A stretch of 64,000 nucleotides of DNA from NCBI GenBank assembly GCA_033964015.1, contig CM066912.1, positions 32,535,086 to 32,599,085 on the forward strand. The letters are read 5' to 3'. The position numbers and the translations under genes were made by a program. The notes under the pieces were generated by a model. That model had not been told where the DNA came from, did no database searches, and was given only the letters and a program-made list of their open reading frames with translations. This document shows positions 57,701 to 64,000 of this stretch, piece by piece. Position 1 is the stretch's first letter; each line of letters opens with the position of its first letter. The DNA is from Scolanthus callimorphus (lineage: Eukaryota; Cnidaria; Anthozoa; Actiniaria; Edwardsiidae).

Positions 57701-60700
57701 GTGTATCTGCCAAATTCCATAACTGAAACATTTCATTCGATGAATGTAAACTACCCTAACATTTATACTCCATCATTAATGGTGTTTGAAAGATGTTTGA
57801 AATTTTGTCGATAGGGCTGTCCGAAGCCTTTATACACTTGAGTCTGCAACTGGCCTAGACCATTGCACTTTTAACAGCTGAATTGATCTCAAATGCACTG
57901 GCCTAGAAAATGATCACAAAATATCTGAATTGGATACTAGAGCTTTTGGTATTCTGTAATATTGCTGGTAGAAAAATAAAAGTAATAAGAAAAAGTGAAC
58001 CTCTTACCGAGCCACTCTCCGCGTCCTTTTTGAAAGGTTTTTCAGGTGTTTTCTGAAAATGTAAAAAGGACAGATTTAATTTATCGTTGGATTTTTAGAA
58101 CTTTGCACACAGGTTGGGGACAATCAGAGTTCTTTACATTCAGAGTCCTTCTGGAACCAAGATCCGGCCACTGACGCAGGCGCAAGATTTGATACAGAGC
58201 AGCTCAGAGAAACACCTTTCTGCACATGCGCCAACGCCAAAATCAGCCGATCAGCGAACGCCCTCAAAAATGATGTCCCCAGAGCCTCCCCTTGCGCTAG
58301 AAACGTAAACGCAGATGCTTTTTTTCCCTCTCCTAACAAGCAGCATTTTTCTCTAAAAACCCTTTTTTCCGGCAAGAACTAAAAAGGATGGTAACGTTTT
58401 GTACCTTTAGCTACGGTGGTGATTGTGGTGGCAACTGCCTTCTTCACGTCTGTGATTGCACTGGAAAACAATAGGGCTGGTTTTCAATACGACATAAGCG
58501 ACATACGCGCTACAGCACGTCTACTATTACACTGTTTCACGGCTTATGAAAATCACTCTTTGTTTCGTTCGATATTTGTAGACGAGTAACGCGTAGAAAT
58601 CTCTTCAGAAACATCCAAATCAAAGTTTCAGATATGATTTTACGAAATTCAATGGAGAACATTGCCCTTTATTCTCTAATCAGCCGATGGAAATGGATGC
58701 TTTCACCGACTTCGTATGTTGCTATGCTGTCAAATTGGCGGATGACACAGGCTCTTTACCAACTCACACAAAAACGATAAAGTCTTTAAGTTTGTAAAAG
58801 TAAGAGCAATGTTCTGTACTCCCCCAACTACCGTACTATACACGACAAAAGATCTAAACATTTGCAAACGGTAGAACGATGCCTATACTCTCTAACCAGA
58901 TAGATACACTCGACATAATCAACTGCTATAAAAAAAATATATGCTACAATAATGGCAAATGACATCGTTAAGTCTTATGACGGGAGTCAATTAGATTTAA
59001 ATGATAAAAGCTCACATAGGAATCCAAAATAGATATCTGCTACACTCAAAATATTGGCAAAGAAAGTTTGAGCCAATGCCATCATACTAGTATGGTAGCG
59101 TTTCGAGACCCCTTCTCCCATCCACTCCCACACTCCGGCCGGCGCCTTGCCAACTACGCTAATCATCTGTTTTTATCCCTACCTCTTGCCATCAGTGCCT
59201 GCAGTGCCTGCAGTGACCTAGAAAGTGAATCACAGCATATTTGAATATTTTACTAGAGCTTTTGGTATTCTGTAATATAGCGGGTAGAAAAATATAAAAT
59301 GAAAAGAAAAAGTGAATCTATACCGCGCCACTATCCACTTCCTTCTGTAAAGCGACTTGCGCAGATTCTGAAAAAGGTTAAAAAAGACAGATTCAATGGG
59401 TCGTTAACTTATGTGGATATTTAGGACTTTGCACACAGTTAGGGACAATCAGAATTCTCTATATTCAGAGTCATTCTCGAACCCAGAGCTAGCCATTGAC
59501 GCATGCGCAAGATTTGATACAGAGCCGCTGAGAGAAACACCTTTCTGCACTTGTGTCAACGTTCGAAATCAGCCAATCAGCGAACGCCCTCAAATGGGTG
59601 TCCACAGAGCCTCCCCTGCGAGCAGACGAGCTGGGGGGCTTTGGGTTCGAGAAAGATAAGATTCCCACAATATCAACACACTGATAGGACGCCACGGTGA
59701 CGGTGTCTATACGTATACACAACTTTCTTCGTTTTTCCTTGTTCATCTACTTTGTTCCGATGTGCGTTTCTCCCGTCGCTTTGTCTCATGTTGACCTTTT
59801 CCCTCCCCGTTACTCTTTTCCCTTGTCGCTTTTGCCTGTTATCCTCGCCATCGCGCTTTTCCCAATCAGCATTTGCCCGTCGCACTTTTACCCAGTCACG
59901 TTTTCCTCTCTCGCGCTTTTCTATTCCGCGCTTTTCTATGCCGCGCTTTTCTATGCCGCGCTTTTCTATGCCGCGCTTTTTTCTGTCGCACATTCACCCG
60001 ACGTGCTTTTACCCAGTCGCGTTTTCCTCTCTCGCGCTTTTCTATGCCGCGCTTTTTTTTTGTCGGACATTCACCCGACGTGCTTTTACCCAGTCGCGTT
60101 TCCCTCTCTCGCGCTTTTCTATGCCGCGCTTTTCTATGCCGCGCTTTCTTCTGTCGCACATTCACCCAAGGTGCTTTTACCCAGTCGCGTTTTCCTCTCT
60201 CGCGCTTTTCTATGCCGCGCTTTTCTATGCTGCGCTTTTTTCTGCCGCACATTCATCCGTCGCGCTGTTACACAGTCGTGTTTTCCTCTTTCGCGTTTTC
60301 CTCTTTCGCGCTTTTCTATGCCGCGCTTTTCTATGCCGCGCTTTTCTATGCTGCGCTTTTCTATGGCGCACATTCACCCGACGTGCTTTTACCAAGTCGC
60401 GTTTCCCTCTTTCGCGCTATGCCGCGCTTTTCTCCGTCGCACATTCATCCGTCGCGCTCTTACCCAGTCGTGTTTTCCTCTTTCGCGTTTTCCTCTTTCG
60501 CGCTTTTCTATGCCGCGCTTTTCTATGCCGCGCTTTTCTATGCTGCGCTTTTCTATGGCGCACATTCACCCGACGTGCTTTTACCAAGTCGCGTTTCCTC
60601 TTTCGCGCTATGCCGCGCTTTTCTCCGTCGCACATTCCCCCGTGGCGCTTTTTCCCCCCTCACGCTTTCCCCTGTCGGCATTCATTTTTCTCTTCGCCCT

Positions 60701-62073
60701 TCCCCTCGTTCACCTTGTCACGGGTTTTTGCCCAGTAACTCCATTGTGCGCCCTGTACGTTCTCCATGTCCGTTTTCCTGGTAAGTTATGATGCCGAAGG
60801 AGATCTTTATTCCATTGCTTTATTTCGTCCGTCATCTTTTATTCTACCTCGTGATATTTTTTATTGTGATATTTTCTTTGCGCTTTTCTTTAGTTTGCAC
60901 ATTTGTCTTGCTGGGCTTTTGTTTTCCGCGGCGCCGGTTTCTCCCGTTTCTTTTTCAAATGCGATTGTTGTAGCTTTAATATTTTTACCTAATCATTTAT
61001 ATCGTGTTAACCCCGTATATAGTTTTCCTGGCGTGAAGACGTGTTAATTTCTGTGGAATGTTTGCACGAGAACTCTTAATCCATATGCTCTTGTTCACCT
61101 CCCTCCCCCTTTACACACAGGTCTTCAGCTCTTTTCGTCCCAACCAATTGAATTTTTATTGCCTCTTCAATTTGATGTAGATTACAAGAACTGAATATCG
61201 CACGATTCCTTTACCAAATAGAAAAAGGGACGTTTTCCCTGTTGCGCGGTCTCGTTTTGTCCCGCTATGCTTTTTCCGTCACGCTTTTCCCAGTCGCGCT
61301 ATTTCCCTGTCGCACCTTTTACAGTAGCACGTTTTCCACTCGCACTTTTCCCAGTCACGTTTTTTTCGTCGTCACGTTTTTCCCCATCGCGCTCATCCCT
61401 GTCACGTTTTTTTCCCTCACACTTTTCCCCGGCCCGTTGCGAATTTTCCTTGTCGCACATTTCCCGGTCGCACGATCTCCTTGTCGCACTTTTCCCAGTC
61501 GCATTTTTGTCGGTGGCGCTTTTTCCCTGTCGCACTTTTCGTCGTCGCGTTTATCCTGATCGCGCGCAACCCTGTCGCGCTTTTCCCCTTACACTTTTCC
61601 CCGTTTGCACATTTCCCCGAAGCTCTTATAATGTACGTTTTTCCGTCGTACTATTCCCTGCTGCAGTTCTCAAGCCGAAGGCAATCTTTTTCCCCTTGCT
61701 TTATTCCTCCATAACGATTTTCTTGCTTAATGTTTTCCGTTGCAACTGTTTCTTTGCGGTTTGCTCCGTTTCCACTTTTATCCCACAGGACGTTTGTTTA
61801 TTGCTTCATTCTTCTCCCGTTTATTTTCACAATTGAGTTTTTTTACTTTGAAATTTGTCCTACACAAGTTGTATATCGTCTCATATATCTGCGCGCTGCA
61901 TAGGTTTCTCGACGCGAAAGCCTGTTAAAATTCCTGCGAAACGTTTGCGCGAGAATTCTAAACGCAGATGCTCCTTTTCACACCCCCAACGAGCAGCATT
62001 TTTCTCCAAAAACCCTTTTTGGGCAAGAAATAAAGAGGATGCTAAGTTACGTACCTTTGAATTGTGAATCCAT
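48418..62073 (-). CDS. Gene E: Lys/Glu-rich coiled-coil protein from about 15 small exons
   Basis: Model: 62073-62055, 59367-59324, 59217-59183, 58460-58405, 58052-58008, 57601-57555, 56086-56030, 54419-54377, 53955-53918, 53005-52945, 52157-52138, 51574-51520, 50124-50105, 50018-49991, 48731-48418. All have AG and GT borders, and phases agree throughout apart from two single-base faults (58049-58052 and near 48606). About 293 residues. The first third is Lys/Thr/Ala-rich and made of two diverged copies of a three-exon unit. The middle is a likely coiled coil (KEDKEVVQYLKDKIEARDK, QIRELQ). The last exon is a Lys/Glu-rich tail ending in an amphipathic basic motif, LSWWKRVKRRVRGLFRRRH. Family not recognised; the coiled coil is loosely like ciliary coiled-coil proteins, which is weak. 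Some exons may be missed or alternative. Confidence 0.55.
48790..49275. repeat. Copy of the GGAGCCTGTCACGC / GCGCATGC dispersed repeat
   Basis: Intron 14 of gene E. Shares CCAATCAGCGAA, GCGCATGCTCCA and CTGGCCATCGTTACGGA with 7300-7535, 58140-58310, 59480-59650 and 62640-62880. ORFs across it are not genes. Confidence 0.6.
49425..49970. repeat. Complex inverted repeat with GTGGTATA and GCGCGCG motifs
   Basis: TTGTGGTATAAAGCAAACGT and TTATACCACAAC, plus TAATAAAGTGGTCAAA and its complement, form nested arms. GTCCTCTGATT and CCGTGGTATAT recur many times. Non-coding. Confidence 0.65.
49991..50018 (-). CDS. Gene E exon 14
   Basis: 28 nt, phase 2 in, 0 out: LSIIESHNQ after a split Ser codon, donor GTAAGG. 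Confidence 0.5.
50105..50124 (-). CDS. Gene E exon 13, 20 nt microexon
   Basis: His-Ile-Ala-Phe-Leu-Glu plus two bases, phase 0 in, 2 out. Acceptor TTAACAG, donor GTATGTT. Confidence 0.5.
50539..50806. repeat. Element of the TAGCCACTGGCTAAAAGCGG family, copy 3
   Basis: Intron 12 of gene E. Nearly identical to 17669-17905 and retains the full right end, GCGGCCTTTGGCCGC. Confidence 0.85.
51066..51495. repeat. G-tract-bounded element, copy 3
   Basis: A 52 bp direct duplication around CATATTTAACAACCATAATA precedes GGGGGGGGGACTCCCATATT. The interior has CACCCCTAAAAGATAACAAA-like units. It ends less than 30 bp from gene E exon 12. Confidence 0.75.
51520..51574 (-). CDS. Gene E exon 12
   Basis: 55 nt, phase 2 in, 0 out: DDLANQEAQENNEKRNM after a split Arg codon. 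Acceptor TCTTCTAG, donor GTAATG. Confidence 0.6.
52138..52157 (-). CDS. Gene E exon 11, 20 nt microexon
   Basis: Gln-Ile-Arg-Glu-Leu-Gln plus two bases, phase 0 in, 2 out, between TTACAG and GTATGTT. Same length, phase and donor as exon 13. Confidence 0.55.
52575..52800. repeat. TGTGG microsatellite
   Basis: About 225 bp of GTGTGGTGTGGT with interruptions, in intron 10 of gene E. Length is probably variable. ORFs on both strands are artefacts of the repeat. Confidence 0.95.
52945..53005 (-). CDS. Gene E exon 10, coiled coil
   Basis: 61 nt, phase 2 in, 0 out: TKEDKEVVQYLKDKIEARDK. Heptad-like spacing of Val, Leu and Ile among charged residues. Confidence 0.65.
53137..53232. repeat. Direct duplication of about 48 bp
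   Basis: GGCCGGGCTTCCTGTGGTAG with TCACTGGCGTT occurs twice in tandem, in intron 9 of gene E. Confidence 0.8.
53918..53955 (-). CDS. Gene E exon 9
   Basis: 38 nt, phase 0 in, 2 out: MNEKRCEERLKI, donor GTGAGT. Start of the charged, helix-prone part. Confidence 0.55.
54102..54245. repeat. Direct duplication of about 68 bp
   Basis: TACAAGGGCGYGAGGAA ... GTGGATATCTTACTGTA twice, with a third partial start, in intron 8 of gene E. Confidence 0.8.
54377..54419 (-). CDS. Gene E exon 8
   Basis: 43 nt, phase 2 in, 0 out: GPSWRDEPCIYMQK. Strong pyrimidine tract before the acceptor. Another frame is also open, but phase supports this one. Confidence 0.5.
55405..55660. repeat. TAGAGCRGATTTC element, about 256 bp
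   Basis: Intron 7 of gene E. Nearly identical to 42482-42740 in reverse, which shows that this version is a mobile unit and not a chance palindrome. Confidence 0.9.
56030..56086 (-). CDS. Gene E exon 7
   Basis: 57 nt, phase 2 in, 2 out: SSVNKKKGVTTIVQYNEI, then a split Pro codon. Acceptor TTTTCCAG, donor GTAAGT. Confidence 0.6.
57020..57210. repeat. GATGAGAGTT tandem repeat
   Basis: Two copies of a unit of roughly 85-95 bp with GATGAGAGTTGATGAGA, CATCCACTCTTATCTACTCT and GATCAAACGGT. A reversed remnant lies at 57385-57418. Intron 6 of gene E. Confidence 0.8.
57555..57601 (-). CDS. Gene E exon 6
   Basis: 47 nt, phase 0 in, 2 out: KKWKPVKGALKTDDT. The intron next to it shares CTAGAGCTTTTGGTATTCTG with the introns by exons 2 and 5. 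Confidence 0.55.
58008..58052 (-). CDS. Gene E exon 5, one A too long
   Basis: 45 nt, while the phase of exon 4 and the duplicate exon 2 call for 44. With three A instead of four at the start it reads TPEKPFKKDAESGS after Glu, aligning residue for residue with exon 2. As given, the joined frame stops at once. Confidence 0.5.
58320..58404. repeat. Exon-flanking segment repeated three times
   Basis: AGCAGCATTTTTCTCTAAAA and GGCAAGAACTAAAAAGGATG stand just beside exon 4. The same segment lies at 61970-62054 beside exon 1 and at 63958-64000 at the window edge. Confidence 0.8.
58405..58460 (-). CDS. Gene E exon 4
   Basis: 56 nt, phase 2 in, 1 out: AITDVKKAVATTITTVAK. Counterpart of exon 7 (VNKKKGVTTIVQYNEI). 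Confidence 0.55.
58672..58765. repeat. Partial AAAGAGCCTSTGTCAGCC element
   Basis: Contains TCAGCCGATGGAAATGGATG and GATGACACAGGCTCTTT, reversed relative to 25374-25450. Intron 3 of gene E. Confidence 0.7.
59183..59217 (-). CDS. Gene E exon 3
   Basis: 35 nt, phase 0 in, 2 out: VTAGTAGTDGK. Duplicate of exon 6 by position, phase and flanking intron sequence. Confidence 0.5.
59324..59367 (-). CDS. Gene E exon 2
   Basis: 44 nt, phase 1 in, 0 out: SAQVALQKEVDSGA after a shared Glu codon. Diverged duplicate of exon 5. Confidence 0.55.
59750..60760. repeat. T/C-rich satellite, block 1
   Basis: Degenerate units of 11-18 bp such as CGCGCTTTTCTATGC, grouped into higher-order units of about 90 bp with TCGCACATTCACCCGACGTG and CAGTCGCGTTTTCCTCT. 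All three plus-strand frames stay open for 300 codons or more because the units lack stops; I do not regard them as genes. Lies in intron 1 of gene E. Confidence 0.9.
61225..61640. repeat. T/C-rich satellite, block 2
   Basis: More diverged units of the GTCGCACTTTTCCC type, without the 90 bp order of block 1. Followed by a spacer (61660-61975) that resembles 60783-61080. Confidence 0.85.
62055..62073 (-). CDS. Gene E exon 1
   Basis: 19 nt: Met-Asp-Ser-Gln-Phe-Lys plus one base, donor GTACGT. A TGA lies in frame upstream, so the ATG can be the start. The donor-side intron matches that behind exon 4. Confidence 0.5.
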
Positions 62074-62639
62074 CGTGTTTCAACTTGCTTTCAAAAATTG
62101 CAAGTGTGGTAATTTATAGCAATTAAAACTCCTTACTTTATGACGTTATGTTGAATCAACTTTCGAATGGGACGCATGAATTGCGTGACATTAGTCACGT
62201 GCACCATCTTGTAGTATTTCTTACTTGGAATCGAGGCAAACAGGAAGCGTGACGTGACAGCAAGATAACGTGGATTCTGCCCAAATATGTTAATATGGCG
62301 GATAGCAAACATTTTCAGTATTTTTGGCACAAAAGTTTGAAAACCGTGGCATGGTAAGTATGCTCAAAATGGCGGCGCGTGATGACAATTGCGTGACACA
62401 TTAGTCCGCTAAGTTCCTCTTGAGAGGCGGTGGAATTGGCTGATTGCATTTTTAATGAAACTTGTGCACCCGGCAAGCACCCGCCCACGCGACAAAAAGG
62501 GTTTGAAACACTGTTTTAGTGACTAAATGGGCCAAACAGAAGACTGCAGTCACTTTGGTATACAGCCAAATTCGTATAATTGCTTTTTCTAGGGAATTTT
62601 GACTAGCGGTTAATAAATTCATACCACGTTGGTTCGCGA

Positions 62640-62880
62640 TTAAAAGGAGGCTGTCACGATACGCGCATGCTCCAGGAACGATCACTGAGCAAAACTATAT
62701 AGACCACCCTATCAGAAAACTATTGAAGAATATGTAAAATGTAACATTTGGTCGGATGGATCGAGAAATAGCGAGATTAAAACGGATTGTTTTTCGTGGT
62801 TTTCAGCCTTCGCTGGCCATCGTTACGATGTTTTGAGATGCGCATAAAGCTGCGTAGTTGCATGACAGCCTCCCTTTAAA
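62640..62880. repeat. Inverted-repeat element, about 240 bp
   Basis: GGAGGCTGTCACGATACGCG on the left and GCATGACAGCCTCC on the right, with CTGGCCATCGTTACGATG inside. Probably a full-length member of the 7300 family. Confidence 0.7.
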
Positions 62881-62904
62881 GTTTGTTAAAACGTGAAATC
62901 AAAC

Positions 62905-63115
62905 GACGTTTCCCAGACGTGCATCGCGCTTTTTCCCGTCTCTCGCACTTGTTTCTGCATCGCGCTTTTTCTTGTTGCACTTTCTCCCATTGCACTTTCC
63001 CCGTCGCGCCTTTTTCTTGAGTGTTCTCCCCGTCGCGATAGTTTTTCTCGTCGGGCTTTTCCATGGCGCACTCTTTTTTTGCAACACGGTTTTTCCCCTT
63101 CTTCTTCTTCCTCCA
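62905..63115. repeat. T/C-rich satellite, block 3
   Basis: Short block of CATCGCGCTTTTTCYYGT units bounded by unique-like sequence. Confidence 0.8.
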
Positions 63116-63219
63116 TATGGGCCCATCTCCTTCTATCTTGAAGATTCTTATGGGCTTTAGTGCAGTGCAGTGTGGGTGTAGCAAAATAAAAGTCCAACAA
63201 AGTGCGGGTGGCTTAAATT

Positions 63220-63870
63220 AGTGCGATGTCTCCTCTTTTCCCGCCGCGATTTCCCCACCCTCTCTTTTCTCCGTCGCGCTTGTCCGGCCCTGCGGCGCGC
63301 TTTTTCCTGTCGCGCCTTCTCCCGCTATGCTTTTTACCCCCGTTCTATTTTGCATCGCGCTTTTTCCCCGTTGGGCATTTTCCTGTCGCTCTTTTACCCT
63401 ATCGCGCTTTTCGCCTTGTCGTGCCTTCTCCCGCTATGCTTTTTACCCGCGTTCTATTTTGCATCGCGCTTTTTCCCTGTCGCACTATTCTCCCGTCGCG
63501 CTTTTCCGTGTCGTGTCTTCTTCCGCTATGCTTTTTCCCGCGTTCTATTTTGCATCGCGCTTTTCCCCGTCGCTCCTTTCCCCCATCGCGCTTTCCCTGT
63601 CGTGCCTTCTCCCGCTATGCTTTTCCTCGCGTTGTATTTTGCATCGCGCTTTTTCCCTGTCGCATTTTTCTCCCGTCGCGCTTTTCCCTGTCGCGTAGCA
63701 ATGCATACAGTGATACGCGGTTCGAGAGTGTTATTCTAGTTGCGACTTCGTGCTTTTCGTCTTCGCGTTTCCCCCCGTCGCCCTTTAACCATCGCGTCCG
63801 TCCCTGTCGCGTTTTTTCTTCACACTTTTCCCTGTTTGCGCTTTTCTCCGTTCCGAATTTTCCCGAAGCT
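63220..63870. repeat. T/C-rich satellite, block 4
   Basis: Higher-order units of about 90 bp with CTTCTCCCGCTATGCTTTTT and GTTCTATTTTGCATCGCGC, about four copies, then degenerate units. A piece of the 2681 element (GCGTAGCAATGCATACAGTG) lies at 63693-63712. Confidence 0.85.
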
Positions 63871-64000
63871 CTTATGTTGCACGTTTTTCCGTCATACTAT
63901 TCCCTGCTGCAGTTCTCAAGCCGAAGGCGATCTTTTTCCCGTTGCTTTATTCCCTCCCTAAAAACCGTTTTTTCCGGCAAGAACTAAAAAGGATGGTAAA

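Larger units (their letters stand above)
62074..64000. other. Right-hand end, upstream of gene E
   Basis: Apart from the satellite blocks, the element at 62640-62880 and the repeated edge segment 63958-64000, I see no gene. 62074-62640 is AT-rich and should contain the gene E promoter if exon 1 is right. Confidence 0.4.

Noticed and set aside
59697..60791. Three overlapping plus-strand ORFs of 303-364 codons
   Set aside because: They are the three frames of a tandem T/C-rich repeat without stops; the Phe/Ser/Arg/Cys repetition follows the DNA unit and there is no start or splice support.

Overview
The window looks like nuclear DNA of an invertebrate animal, most likely an anthozoan cnidarian such as a stony coral. 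That assignment is an inference: genes are split by GT-AG introns, most of the DNA is non-coding, and it is packed with short palindromic DNA elements and repeat families. I could not run a search to test it. No bacterial operons, CRISPR arrays, rRNA or intact tRNA genes were seen. Much of the coding sequence lies in small exons, and I rebuilt these by checking splice sites and reading phase.

All five gene models are on the minus strand. From left to right they are: (A) 30-3207, the 5' part of a gene for a secreted, acidic, Thr/Gln-rich protein that runs off the left edge; (B) 8801-13267, a two-exon gene for a secreted Gln-rich, repeat-rich protein of about 1300 residues; (C) 21728-40255, catalase, with 13 coding exons over 18.5 kb; (D) 43651-44077, a small single-pass membrane protein; (E) 48418-62073, an unrecognised Lys/Glu-rich coiled-coil protein built from about 15 very small exons. 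A plus-strand pseudogene candidate lies at 18491-19159.

Three of the genes show single-base length faults, mostly at short homopolymers: two in catalase exon 2, one in D and two in E. In every case the phases of the neighbouring exons only agree if one base is added or removed. Long-read consensus errors are the simplest explanation, but decay of the genes cannot be excluded.

Between and inside the genes are many inverted-repeat elements. One family has termini starting TAGAGCRGATTTC, one is about 715 bp and occurs twice, one is G-tract-bounded, and one 2.4 kb element is full of AAAGTAC motifs. There is also a 1.3 kb foldback element with a minisatellite core, a tRNA-derived SINE, and one 102 bp element with a perfect 9 bp target-site duplication. 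The right-hand 4 kb is a degenerate T/C-rich satellite (units like CGCGCTTTTCYYTG), organised in blocks that repeat together with exon-flanking segments of gene E.

The genes do not form a pathway. A and B share a design, in which a phase-1 signal-peptide exon is followed by one large low-complexity exon, and both are probably extracellular. Catalase is a housekeeping peroxisomal antioxidant enzyme. The least described objects are gene E with its duplicated exons and the satellite in its first intron, and secreted genes A and B.
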